Notes: generated from the letters alone by a model not told the origin. A stretch of DNA of 47,764 nt from Haplomitrium mnioides (GCA_049999725.1 JBNGIS010020181.1:1-47764); one strand, 5' to 3'; shown: positions 30,366-40,796, numbered from the stretch's first letter. Program-made: numbers and translations.

Positions 30366-31057
30366 CCAAGCTCCTCCTTCTAGATTGATCGAACTCGTCT
30401 CTATGATTTTTTTATTTTCTGTTACAACTCAACTTCTTGTAACTCATACAAAAACAAATACGTACACATTCTAATTATATAAAATACGTAAAATAAAAGG
30501 TTTAGTTGACGCTAACACTGAATCACAAAACCTCTCTCCAAATTTACAAACAAGAAAATTCGCTGCATTTGCTTAAGCATTACTCGAATGGAAATATGAC
30601 TCTTGGAGTTGAACTCTTCTCCATAAGTTTGGTTCAAATCCATTTTCTATCTACCAAAAAATGTAAATGAAACACTCCTATGTAACACCATAATTAACCA
30701 CAAGCAAGATAACAGACTCTCTCGATTGCATCACAAAAACCATAAAATCATCCCCAAAATTATACACTAAAATTTGACGAAAGAAATATTTATCAATGTT
30801 ATGCACACAAATATTAAAAGGATTCAATAGTGGAGTTCTAGAAGGTACAAATGCTCCTCTATCCATTAGCTACCATAATATCAAGTCAAACTTCTTATCT
30901 TCATTCATAAATAATGGGATATTCGTGATCCTTCACTCATAAAAACTTGAGAGTTTAACTCTCTTGGAGTTAATGCAAAGTGGAGATTCCACTACTCCAA
31001 AAGGTCTTTAGCGCTTCTCCAAAGAGGGGTAATCCACACTTCTTTAGAGAAGACCAA
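30366..31057 (-). other. TE5 leader, no gene seen
   Basis: About 690 bases between the primer-binding site and gag. No domain or long frame is visible on either strand. It is the expected place for packaging signals, which cannot be recognised by eye. Confidence 0.6.
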
Positions 31058-31069
31058 GCTGTGATACCA
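31058..31069 (-). other. TE5 primer-binding site (tRNA-iMet type)
   Basis: The minus strand reads TGGTATCACAGC one base after the LTR end. This is one mismatch from the standard TGGTATCAGAGC complementary to initiator tRNA-Met. Confidence 0.85.
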
Positions 31070-31070
31070 T

Positions 31071-31588
31071 TGTAGCACTACTTACATACACACAAGTTAG
31101 CACAAATACAAGAGAAGCGCATAAGGACTTCAAAAACCCACAAGGTAAGAGATGTCAAACAAGGCACTCTCCCTTCTTTATATACTTGATAGAAAGCTCC
31201 TTGCTTACATAGGTGGAGGAACCTTATTGGTTCCTTTTCTATCCTCTTCTAATTGGACTATTTTTTTCTCTCTCACTCTGATTAGACCACCCTTTACTTT
31301 TATTCTCCTTTTGCCATGTGTCTTTATCTTTATCTCTTTAATTCTCCTTCTACCACGTGTCCTTATATTTAGAACCTTCTCTTTACTTTAATTCTCTGCT
31401 TGCCACGTGTCCTTATCTAGACTCCCTCTTTCACTTTAATTCGTTGACTTTCTCTCCTCTTGCCACTTGTCTAATTCTCTATAATAGCAATCTTTTTTTG
31501 CTACTCTAACTTAGTAATATCTTTCTAGACATAGTTGATACTATATCTTAGGTTATTTTTGGTCATGGCTTACTAAAGTTAGTGATCA
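31071..31588 (-). repeat. TE5 5' LTR with G-box array
   Basis: On the minus strand the order is start TGATCACTAAC, then four CCACGTGTC-like units at about 31464, 31404, 31354 and 31314 (two are perfect CACGTG: 31404-31409 and 31354-31359). A TATATAAA box follows at 31177-31184. The end is GTAGTGCTACA, next to the primer-binding site. The promoter elements are in the right order for transcription into TE5. Confidence 0.9.
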
Positions 31589-32340
31589 TTGCAAGATGTG
31601 GATAACTAGGCTTTCACCTTGAAAAAAGTCTTATTTCCATGAATGAAGGGTTATTGTTGGGACATAGGGTGTCAAAGAATGACATTACTATTAACGTTGA
31701 TAAAGTAAAGATTATAAAGGACGTAGTGAGACCTGCTACAGTTACTCACATCACAGAATTTTTAAAAGCTATAGGTTGCTATAGGAGGTTCATTGAGAAC
31801 TACTCTTGGATAACTTCTCCACTTATAGATCAATTGCAAAAAAAGCTCTAATTTTCAATGGAGAGAGGAGGCTTAGTTATCTTTTGAGACCTTGAAAGAG
31901 AAACTAATTACAACACCAATTTTGAAGCCTCCAAATTGGGCTAAAAAGTTTCATGTATATGTAGACATATCTGCTTTTGCAATAGGCAATGTGTTAAGTC
32001 AAAATGATGAAAATAAGAAGGGCCTTCCTATTTATCATACAATTCAGAAGTTGACTACAACATGAAAAATTATTTTGTTACAGAAAGAGAAGCATTAGGA
32101 CTGATTTTTTTAGTCACAAAATTTAGACACTCTCTAATGAGGTATTCTTTTGTGTTTCATGTGGATCATAATTCATTGAAATACTTAGTGAACAAACTTG
32201 ATCTATCTAGGAGGATAACAAGATGGATGTTGCTACTCTAGGAGTTTGATTTTGAAGTGGATGTATGATCAGGAAAGTCATATCAGAACATGGACTTCAT
32301 GTCTAGAATTCCAAGACCAACATAGATAAAAGATCTGAAT
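31589..32340 (+). pseudogene. pol: TE4 RT thumb and RNase H (second part)
   Basis: The RT resumes as ARCG, a stop, LGFHLEKSLISMNEGLLLG, then HRVSKNDITINVDKVKIIKD, FLKAIGCYRRFIENYSWI. RNase H follows: KFHVYVDISAFAIGNVLSQ (Asp), YFVTEREALGLIF (Glu), FVFHVDHNSLKYLVNKLD (Asp), WMLLLQEFDFEVDV and NMDFMSRIPR (last Asp). All four RNase H acidic residues can be read, with frameshifts and stops between them. Confidence 0.85.
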
Positions 32341-33420
32341 GATTACTTTCAGGATGAAAACTTGTTTCTGATTGAGAAGCAAGGGGAGGAGAACCCTTGG
32401 TATAAGGAGATATCATTGTATCTGGAAAATTTAATATTACCTTTTGGGTTGAACAAAGAAGAAGAGGCAATCTTTATTAAGAAGTACTATATAAGAAAGA
32501 ACTTGATGATATATTAAGACGTTGTTTGGGACCTACTGAAGTTAAGAGGGTGAGAGTTGCCCTTCATGATGATGAAGTTGGTGGACACTATGCCATGCGC
32601 AACACCGTGGAGAAAATTCATGATGCAGGCTATTGGTGGCCTACAATGTACAAAGATGTGAAGGAGTATATTCAGACTTGTGACCCATGTGAGAGGGTGG
32701 GTAAACCAACAACAAGTAGCCATTAGCCACTTACCCCAATTTTACCTTTGGCTTCATTTGAAAAATGGGGTATAGATTTTATGGAACCATTGACACTAGT
32801 GTCCCAACATTATAAGAATATAAAAAATATATATATTAGTGTGTACAAATTATGCCACCAAATGAATGGAGGCAAAAACTACTCGAAGGGATGGAACATT
32901 GGAGGTTGCTAATTTCTTGTTTGAGAACATTATAATTGCACAGTTTGGTTGTCTTTTGGAATTGATCAGTGATAGGAGAACTCATTTTTTGAATGAGGTA
33001 ATTCAACAACTTACATATTCATATCTCTCTAAACACAAGAAGGCAACTCCCTATAATCTAAAAGCTAATGGTCACACCGAAAGGGTGAATGGAGTACTAT
33101 GTAAAATATTGACAAAGATTTGTTCAACTCACTCATTACATTGGGATAGGAAGCTATACTTGGCTTTGTAAGCATACAAAACAGTAGAAAGGGTGACTAC
33201 AAAACATACCCCATTTTATTTGGTCTATGGTATTCATTCCTTGGTACCAATGGAGTGGGATGTGTTTTCAATAAAGATTATAAGAAACGTATGTCTGATG
33301 AAAAGAGTATACTAAGAAGAATGATGGACTTGATCAAGTTGAAGGAAGACAGAGTGCAGGCTCTTGTTAAAACTCAGAAAGTTTAGAAGACGTATAAGGA
33401 AGTCTATGACTCCAAGATTA
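32341..33420 (+). pseudogene. pol: TE4 integrase
   Basis: The zinc-binding region at 32526-32726 is open: LHDDEVGGHYAMRNTVEKI, YWWPTMYKDVKEYIQTCDPC. The core has KWGIDFMEP (Asp), FGCLLELISDRRTHFLNEV (Asp) and NGHTERVNGVLCKI (Glu), so the D-D-E triad is kept. The C-terminal part AYKT, TKHTPFYLVYGIHSLVPMEW matches the YG-x-x-x-LP-E region. Stops at about 32724, 32860 and 33171 break it. No chromodomain follows. Confidence 0.88.
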
Positions 33421-34026
33421 AAAAAGTGGATATTTTTTAAAAGGATCTTGCATTATTATATGACAGCCAATATTTTTGGTTCTCATGAAAGCTACATATA
33501 TGATGGATGGGACCGTATGTGGTGTCGAAGATTTATGATAATAGATCCTTGGAATTGAAGACTTTAATGAGAGAAGTACTTGAAACGAGAGTGAATGGAT
33601 CAAGAGTGAAGAATTATACCTCATGAGCGTTTGCGAGGATGCTAAGTGATGGAGGAAGGGGCTATGTAAGAGCATACAGAACAACACAAGATCAGAAAAA
33701 GTTAAGAAGGTAACTCTGTAGCATGGTGGAGTAAAAAGGAAGTGGTAATATTTCAATTATATATATATATATATATATGAAGGATTGTGCAGTTGGCCAT
33801 TGGAGAGAAGAAGAATTGACAAAGAATTTACTTTAGCAAAATAATTGTTTATAATAAATTGACAAAAATAAATAATAATAAAAATAATAAAACTAATCTT
33901 CATGTTGAAGACCAGCCAACATCTATCTACTCTATGTTTGAAGGAAAACTTGTCCTTAATTTTATTTCTATGAGGGATCAAGGTGGAGGCCTAGACTAGG
34001 TCCGTCTATTGGTAGAGAGAAGGGTA
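33421..34026 (+). other. TE4 3' end, with AT microsatellite and candidate polypurine tract
   Basis: Contains an (AT)n tract at 33759-33779 and AT-rich sequence with no domain. A purine run GGTAGAGAGAAGGGTA (34011-34026) is followed by TGTTGGGGAG at 34027. It could be the polypurine tract and start of the TE4 3' LTR. There is no second copy in the window to confirm this. Confidence 0.4.
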
Positions 34027-35261
34027 TGTTGGGGAGTTTTGTAATCCATAAGAGGATGCTAGTCAAAGTAGAGACATTGTGAAATCTTTATATATGGCTT
34101 CATAAAACTGCAAAAGCGCTCATAGTATCATTGTAGTGGCTGTGAAGAATCGGGGTGGCTTGATGAAGGTGGCCATTCTTCTAGTGTGATTTGAGAATGA
34201 GACATATATCTCTTGTGTAGTTTGGGCTGCAATTTGAAGATGTTGCACAAATGATAGTGCAATGTAAGTGAATGCCTCTGGTTGACTAATCAACTGCCCT
34301 TCCTTCTCATATTTGTAAGGATTGATTTTGATAGCACCCAATAGTGCATGGAGAAAGTATGATGAAAGAATGTGAGACTTCCATAGAGACGGCCAGAGAG
34401 TTGTTTCGAGAGTTTGGATGGTCAAAATGTGTGTATGAAGAGGTGTCAACTTTGCTCCAAGATAAAAACACAGTGCTTCAACCACCATTGGCATGCATCG
34501 TTTACCCTTGCGATAGAATGAAATAGATGGAGAATGTGCAGAGGATGCAATGGGTACCATTCACACTAAATTATTCCGTTTTGTTCAAATTTAGTCTATG
34601 ATACTTGCATCAGAGAGGAGACAAGTTACATGATTGAACGTAGCTTTGGTCTCGGAGAAGGGAAAAGAGCAAGATGATCCAAGAACATGATGATGCAAGC
34701 ATTTCTAGGGAAAAGAAATGGTAGAGTTCCTTAAAAATCAAAATGGGCAGTAGAGAGGCACCACTCAAACCAACAGAGGATATAGGGACTTGAAATTCCC
34801 TTGAAATTTGAAGCATCATAGGGGGTGACATTAGATCGTTGAACTCATAGAGTGGGCTCTGCATGGCCTCTCATACGTGATGGTTTTACTAGCGTTGGAG
34901 TATTTGCATAAGTTACGGCATTGTGTATTGAGATTTGAAGCCCAAAGCACTCTCACAGATTTTGAACTGTCTTCGGATAACATCAAACTTTTGCTTGGAA
35001 GGCTGAATTTAGGCATGTTGTTGAGGATGGACATATGCCCCTGAAGAAGGTTCTGCTTGAAGAGTTTGATGAGAAAGGTCTATGAAGGGAAAAGTTTTGG
35101 AAATACAAGGTGTGGCGTTGGGTGACTGAGAAAGATCACAGTTCTACATGAAGGTTGAAAAGGAATCCTTCTCTCTTCAAGTATTTCTTTTATAACAAGG
35201 AGGAGAATGATAACTTTGATTTCAGAATTACTCTTATGAGTTAAAATAAAAATATAATAAC

Positions 35262-35312
<51 letters not shown>

Positions 35313-35589
35313 TACAATATATAGCAATATATTAAAATTGAATATGAAGGAAGTTAAACTAACAAGAAAATAAGGAAGAAATTTTCAAAAATTAAAAAGA
35401 CCTACCCAAGCCAAAGAAGAATCACTCGAATTGCTTTATTGACAACTTATTAGGGGATTTATTTGTTGATGGATAGATTGCCTACCTATAGAGAAACGTG
35501 TATGTTTAGAAGAGAGAGAGAAATATGGTGGTCTTACGCCCTATAAGGGATTGCCTTGAAAGGAAGAGAGAAAGAAACTTACTTATATG
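34027..35589 (+). other. Possible TE4 3' LTR, unassigned
   Basis: No recognisable protein domain. If 34027 is the LTR start, a TTTATATATGG box at about 34087 would be its TATA. A 146-codon open stretch on the minus strand (34120-34560) has no motif I know and probably is chance. A (TAA)n microsatellite lies at 35262-35312. TE6 inserts at 35590, so the LTR may continue after 40796. Confidence 0.3.
35262..35312. repeat. (TAA)n microsatellite
   Basis: About 17 perfect ATA/TAA trinucleotide units in a row, flanked by AT-rich sequence. Confidence 0.97.
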
Positions 35590-35860
35590 TGTTGAAATAC
35601 CAAGCTTGATACGTAACCCGCTAAGATGACAAGTAGACTATGATTATATGTCAATCAAATTGAACCTTTTTAGAGTTAAGCTATTAAAGTTGATGTAAGG
35701 TAGTTTTAGGTTAATGCAAGGTATATAGAGTGAGAGAAGAAGGAAGATTGTAGAGAGAGTGAGTGTCGCTAGCCTCTTCCCTTTTGTAAATCCATTTGGT
35801 TGATTATACAATCTCTCTTTCATATTGCCTCCATAGAATTGTCTCCTCAATTTCTTTACA
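35590..35860 (+). repeat. TE6 5' LTR
   Basis: Starts TGTTGAAATACCAAGC and ends TTTCTTTACA, 271 bp. It aligns with 40397-40791, with the exception of the CT tract and gap in the 3' copy. Here the corresponding region reads CTCTTCCCTTTTGTAAATCC. Confidence 0.93.
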
Positions 35861-35872
35861 TAGTATGAGAGC
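35861..35872 (+). other. TE6 primer-binding site
   Basis: TAGTATGAGAGC directly follows the LTR. It differs at two positions from TGGTATCAGAGC, the tRNA-iMet type site usual for plant Copia elements. Confidence 0.8.
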
Positions 35873-36123
35873 TTGGTTCATGAGGAGCAAGAAAAACCCT
35901 GCAGATTGGGCAAAGGAAGGTTGCTACATATTTATCTTGAAGCAAATACTAACAGGTTGAAAACAAATTGCAAAAAGTAGACGAGCGCAAGGAGCAAAAG
36001 ATCACAAGGAGAAGACAATCAATCCATTTGAGAACATTGATTTTGTTATCATTTTTGCCCAAAGGTAGTCAAAGAGGTAAAGCACAAAGTCTTGAAGGTT
36101 GGAGGTGTTAAGAAGTTGCATAA

Positions 36124-37020
36124 ATGAGTGATAACAATACCATTGGTATTGAGAAGCTAGAGAAAAACAGCTACTAGCCATGGAAGTTCCAAACAAGGAA
36201 CTTTTTGATAGGCAAGAGCCTATGGAGGTATCTATCACGTGAAGAAAAGGAACTAAAACTTTCTTCAGTGAATGTAACAGAACATGAATTGAGGGCATGG
36301 AAATCATGGAACGAAAAGGATAAGAAGGTGATGTTTTTGATTTTGCAAAATGTGTCAAATAGTATAGTTAGAGATATACAAGATTTGAAGTGTGCAAAAG
36401 ATGTATGGGACACTTTAAAAAGGCTCTATTGTACAAATACTAGAGCTTGGAAGATTCAATTGAAGAATGAGTTGAATTACACAAAGAGGGAACGCAACAT
36501 GTTTGTAAATAATTATGTCTTGAAGATAAAAGAAACATCAAATGCATTGGGATCTATTGGAGTAGTTATAGATGATGATGACAAGTGGAAACCGTTTGCC
36601 ACTTCTATACATGTTCGGGAAAATCTTCCAAATTTTGATGAGCTAGTCTCCTTGATGATTATAGAGGAGAAGAACATTGGAAGACCCACTTCAGACAAGG
36701 ACTCTAATGAGCAAGCACAAAGCTTCTACTCATGATATGGTAGAGGCATGGGGGGATCCCAGAGAGAACGTGGTGCAGGTAGAGGTTATGTGCAATATAA
36801 CCAAAATCAACAAAACTTAGAGAATATAGATCGTGGAAGAGGCCGCGGAAAATTTTGAGGTAGAAGGAGCTTTCGTGGAAGAGGTGGAAGGCAAAACAAT
36901 CAGGATGTAGTTTGTTGGGAGTGTGGAAAAGCAGGTCATTATGCAAATGACTGCTATAGCAGCTCTAACAACAGTAATAGAAGATATGGTCAGAGATAAC
37001 AAGGAAATTATGCATTGTCA
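36124..37020 (+). pseudogene. gag: TE6 gag with intact zinc knuckle
   Basis: The start MSDNNTIGIEKLEKNSY is chosen because it is in frame with all that follows. After one stop (36175-36177) come PWKFQTRNFLIGKSLWRYLS, KSWNEKDKKVMFLILQNVS, AKDVWDTLKRLYC and NELNYTKRERNMFVNNYV, the Copia-type Gag pattern (UBN2/Retrotran_gag-like). NLPNFDELVSLMIIEE-like sequence ends the capsid. After a stop at 36733, Gly/Arg-rich repeats lead to CWECGKAGHYANDC (36912-36953), a perfect C-x2-C-x4-H-x4-C knuckle. Confidence 0.9.
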
Positions 37021-37400
37021 TCAAAGAGTGATGGTGAGGGTCTCTTTGTTTTGTAGCATATGATGAGTGTTTGTGTACAAGGTTGTGCAGATGATGTATG
37101 GTATGTGGATTTTGTTGTGTCAAACCATATGACGCATTATAAAAACTGGTTAAGTGAGCTAATGATCTAGAGCATCAAGGATATGGAGAAATAAGTGATC
37201 TTATACTTCGTCCAATTGAGCAGATGGAAAATGTTCCACTAGCTATACATGATGAAAGGTCAAAGTATATGGCTGATGTGTTCTATGTACCAACAATTAC
37301 AAAGAATTTGGTATATATTGGTCAAATAGTAGAACAAGGATTACAAGTCATTTTTAATTAAGATGGTTGTTTTGTGGAGGATTTGAAGAATTGAAACAAA
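37021..37400 (+). pseudogene. pol: TE6 protease remnant
   Basis: DDVWYVDFVVSNHMTHYKNW matches the Copia protease start, in which the catalytic loop is normally W-x-x-D-S-G-A-S/C-x-H; here Ser-Gly reads Phe-Val, so only the Asp remains. Downstream, VFYVPTITKNLVYIGQ fits the conserved protease end. Several stops follow. It should be inactive. Confidence 0.8.
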
Positions 37401-38467
37401 TTGGTTGCTAGAGGCAATAAGATTGGAAGGATGTTCACATTGGATGTAAAGACTTTAGTGGTAAATGATAATGCCATATATACGCAAACAAATACAGTTA
37501 TTGAAGATGCAGATATCCGGTACAAAAGAATAAGACATGTAAATCTACAAAGGCTGAAATCAATGCAGTCTATGGATGTAGTTACAGGTTTGCCAGAGTT
37601 CAAGAATGTTGATATCCAGAAGGTGTGTGAAACATGTCAGTTTGGAAAACAGTCAAGGAATATGTTGTTGCATTAAGGAAATGTGAGTATAAATCCTTTT
37701 AGATGTAGTACAATTTGATGTGTGGGGACCTATTGAGCATACATCAATGTCAAGAAATAAGAATTATGTAACTTTTGTGGATGACTATACAAGAAAGTTA
37801 TGGGTTTACTTTATGAAGACAAAAGGAGAAAAGGTTGAGCACTTAAAGAGCTTTAAAGAGATGGTGGAAAAGGAATCAAGTTTGCAGATTAAATGCCTAC
37901 AGTCAGATGGTGGAGGTGAGTATTGTTCACAAGAGTTTAGCAAATTTTTGGTAGAGCATGGTGTGAAGAGGCAATTCACATGTAGATATACTCCACAACA
38001 AAATAGAGTAGCAGAGATAAAGAATAGGCATATAGCAAGAATTGTTAGGGCCCTGATTAATGAGAAGGATATGCCAAAATGCTATTGTATGTATTAGAAG
38101 AGGTTGGACATATAGATATATATATCATGAATATGACTTCTATTGCAAGAATGCATGATACTACTCCAGAAGAAAGATTCACAGGTATAAAAAGTGATGT
38201 ATCTCACTTGAAGGTATTTGGATGTATTGTGTATGTACACATACCAGATGAGTTAAAAAGACTATGCTAGATCTTAGAGTAGAAAAATGTATTTTCATTG
38301 GGTATTCTTTGGAGCAAAAAGGATATTGTTGTTACAACCCTGGAACAAGCCATAGTGGGGTAAGTAGAGATGTTGTATTTGATGAGTTGAATAGTTGGTA
38401 TGGTGTAGAAAAATTTGTGAAGACTGATATGAAGAAAGAAGAAGTGCATAAAAAATTAGGAAAATAG
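37401..38467 (+). pseudogene. pol: TE6 integrase
   Basis: The pre-integrase zinc-binding region 37401-37674 shows RHVNLQRLKSMQSM and KVCETCQFGKQSRN. The core 37720-38095 has VQFDVWGPIEHTSM (Asp), YVTFVDDYTRKLWVYFMKTK, IKCLQSDGGGEYCSQEF (Asp) and YTPQQNRVAEIKNRHIAR (Glu), so the D-D-E triad is intact. The tail includes TPEERFTG, HLKVFGCIVYVHIP and KCIFIGYSLEQKGY, the usual Copia GKF-type end. Frameshifts occur at about 37680 and 38090. Confidence 0.92.
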
Positions 38468-39600
38468 GAATTACAATCACAAATGATGAGTAGACTAGGA
38501 GAGAGTTCAAGCACTATGTCTAAGAGTGTTAATCCATGGTAAGGAAGATTGAGGCCAGGTTCACCAAATGTATCAATTGGAAGTGTTGAAAGTAAGACAA
38601 GTTCATCCAAAGGAAAAGGAAAAGGCAAGTTCAGCAAAGGGAAAGGAAAAAGTCGATCAACAAATGGATGGATGTCACTCAAGTGATGGTGAAAACTTGG
38701 ATGAAGAGATTGGTATACCCACTTTGCAAATATCTAGTGTGCAAAGGATGCAGGATGAGGTACGCATGTCTACACATATAAAGTACCTAGTAAGGAGGTT
38801 GAGTTATGATAGCTTTCTTGCGCGTCATTATGCATACATAGTGAAAGTTATACAAGATGTAGAACCCACTTCTTATGAGAATGCAATTGGCATACCTGAA
38901 TGGGAGGTAGCTATGGATGAAGAAGTGAATGCACTTGATGAGAATGAGACTTGGAAGTTAACACCACTACGTGATGGAAAGAAAGCAATTGGTTGTAGGT
39001 GGGTTTACAAAATAAAGCATAATGAAGATGGTTTGATAAGCAGATACAAGGCTAGACTAGTAGCCAAAAGATATGCTTAGACAAATGGGATAGATTTTGA
39101 TGAAACATTCAGACTTGTTGCAAAGATGTCGATTGTGAGAACTGTGATTTCTATGGCTACTGCTAAGAGATGGGATTTACATCAAATAGATGTCAAGAAT
39201 GCATTTTTGAATGGAAAGTTACATGAAGAAGTGTATATGGAGCCGCTATAGGGATATGTACACCATGAGTTTCCAAATTGTGTTTGTGAGGTGAAAGCTT
39301 TATACAGATTAAAGCAAGCACTTAGAGACTAGATAGATAGAATAAGCAAGCTTTTACAAAAACTAGATTTGTGATCAGCAAGGCTGATTACTCTATGTAT
39401 GTACAGAAAAAAAATACAGGTTTGGTAATTATAGTGACATGTTGATGAGTTGATTATTAAAAGTGATAAGGTGTAAATTGCAAATATTAAGAAGAGGCTT
39501 GGAGTTGAATTTGATTTGAAAGACTTGGAAGAATCAATGTACTTCTTGGGCATAAAAGTAATAAGAACGCCACATGATATTTGGTTGCTGCAACGAAAAT
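38468..39600 (+). pseudogene. pol: TE6 reverse transcriptase
   Basis: A charged linker (38568-38760) precedes YENAIGIPEWEVAMDEEVNA, NETWKLTPLRDGKKAIGCRW, VYKIKHNEDGLISRYKARLV, then after a stop FDETFRLVAKMSIVRTVIS and LHQIDVKNAFLNGKLHEEVY (catalytic Asp). ALYRLKQALRD follows. The Y-V-D-D motif is read as HVDELIIKSD: one Asp kept, the other now Glu. This is the typical Copia RT layout, inactive through at least seven stops. Confidence 0.92.
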
Positions 39601-40386
39601 ATGTTCTAGACATGCTACAAAAATACAGTTTGATGGCGTGTAAGCATATATCTACTTCTCTTGAGCAGAATACAAAGTTAAGAGCTAATTTGGGAGATAA
39701 ACTGGAAGATCCAACTATGTACCAAACAATGGTTGAAAGTTTGATCTATGCAACCATGACAACTCCAAACATGTCTCATGATGTGGGAATACTTAATCAG
39801 TTTACGCAAGTGCCATGAAAGCCACATTTAGATGTGGTAAGGAGAGCATTACGTTATTCAAAAGGCACATTGAATTATAGTTGATTTAATGCATATGGAG
39901 CTAAAGTAAAAAATTTTGGATATACTGACATAGATTGGGCTGGATATACATATAACAAGAGATCTACAAGTGGCTATGTTTTCAACATTGGAGGTGTTGT
40001 AGTGAGTTGGAGTAGTAAGAAGCAACCAACAATTGCTTTGTCAAGTATAGAGGCAAGGTATAGAGGAGCATGGATGGCTGTATTTGAGATAACTTGGCTA
40101 CACAAGCTATTGTTTGATTTAGAAATTGATTTGCAAGAGTCTATGAGTTTGTCTTGCAACAACATAAGCTGTATACAACTGGAAAACAATAAGGTGTTTC
40201 ATACAAGGGTCAGACACATTAAGATTCACTACAAATACATACGATAGAAGGTACTTGAAGGTGAGATTGATATGGCGTAAGTGAATACAGATGAGCAAGA
40301 AGATGATATTTTTACAAAGTCAATAGGTGCAAAGAAGCAACACAAGTTTCAAACTATGATAGGAGTGCTTGAAATTGGCTCAAGCT
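39516..40386 (+). pseudogene. pol: TE6 RT end and RNase H
   Basis: DLEESMYFLGIKVIRTPHDI and LLQRKYVLDMLQKYSL close the RT. RNase H shows GYTDIDWAGYTYNKRSTSGY (Asp), VVVSWSSKKQPTIALSSIEA followed by RYR where the Glu-containing EY motif usually reads AEY, then HTRVRHIKIHYKYIR and DIFTKSIG. The motifs are in the right order. The Glu region is altered and stops at 39817 and 40245 interrupt it. Confidence 0.88.
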
Positions 40387-40396
40387 TGAAGGGGAG
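40386..40396 (+). other. TE6 polypurine tract
   Basis: TTGAAGGGGAG lies just before the 3' LTR start. It is purine-rich and correctly placed. Confidence 0.85.
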
Positions 40397-40577
40397 GGTT
40401 GAAATACCAAGCCTAATATGCAACCTGCCAGGATTACGAGTAGAATTTGATTATGTGTCAATACATATTGAACTTTTTAAGGTTTAGGTTATTTAAGTTG
40501 ATGTAGAGTAAGTTTAGGTTAATACATGGTACGTAGAGGGAGAGAAGAAGGAAGATCATAGAGAGAGTGAGCGCCAC

Positions 40578-40612
<35 letters not shown>

Positions 40613-40712
40613 NNNNNNNNNNNNNNNNNNNNNNNNNNNNNNNNNNNNNNNNNNNNNNNNNNNNNNNNNNNNNNNNNNNNNNNNNNNNNNNNNNNNNNNN
40701 NNNNNNNNNNNN

Positions 40713-40755
<43 letters not shown>

Positions 40756-40791
40756 TGGCCTCCAAAGAATTGTCTCCTCGATTTCTTTACA
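40397..40791 (+). repeat. TE6 3' LTR with CT microsatellite and assembly gap
   Basis: Starts GGTTGAAATACC, where the 5' copy has TGTTGAAATACC, so the terminal T has mutated. It ends TTTCTTTACA. A (TC)n tract starts at about 40580, runs into 100 N (40613-40712) and out again to 40752. The tract is not present in the 5' LTR, so it expanded after insertion or was gained in this copy. True LTR length is unknown because of the gap. Confidence 0.9.
40613..40712. other. Assembly gap (100 N) inside (TC)n
   Basis: Exactly 100 N within a TC dinucleotide tract on both sides. The gap is probably a placeholder in a long simple repeat that the assembler could not cross. The tract is at least 32 bases on the left and 40 on the right. 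Confidence 0.97.
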
Positions 40792-40796
40792 ATATG

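Larger units (their letters stand above)
25585..31588 (-). mobile_element. TE5: chromodomain Ty3/Gypsy element, minus strand
   Basis: Reading the minus strand, this is a complete element: 5' LTR (31588-31071), primer-binding site (31069-31058), gag, retropepsin, RT, RNase H, integrase, chromodomain, polypurine tract (26122-26104) and 3' LTR (26103-25585). The LTRs are 518-519 bp and differ at roughly 30 positions by my count by eye, so this is one of the younger insertions here. It lies inside the TE4 RT. The 5-bp flanks (ACATA and TTGCA) do not match, so no target-site duplication is preserved. Confidence 0.92.
22479..34026 (+). mobile_element. TE4: Ty3/Gypsy element split by TE5
   Basis: Plus-strand Gag with zinc knuckles, retropepsin and the first half of RT lie at 22479-25584. 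After TE5 (25585-31588) the RT thumb, RNase H and integrase continue at 31589-33400. Frames join sensibly across TE5: HLRDVH before it, ARCG then LGFHLEKSL after it. The 5' LTR and gag start are missing from the window, apparently displaced leftward by TE1. A possible polypurine tract and LTR start occur at 34012-34027. No chromodomain is seen. Confidence 0.75.
35590..40791 (+). mobile_element. TE6: Ty1/Copia retrotransposon with target-site duplication
   Basis: The domain order Gag, protease, integrase, RT, RNase H is that of Ty1/Copia. LTRs are at 35590-35860 and 40397-40791, the primer-binding site follows the first, and the polypurine tract precedes the second. The flanking pentamer ATATG is identical on both sides (35585-35589 and 40792-40796), which proves both borders. 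All domains are present but broken by stops. Confidence 0.95.

Noticed and set aside
22479-33420. TE4 as an endogenous pararetrovirus
   Set aside because: An integrase with zinc region and D-D-E core follows RNase H, and Gag has several zinc knuckles. This is Gypsy order; no movement protein is seen.
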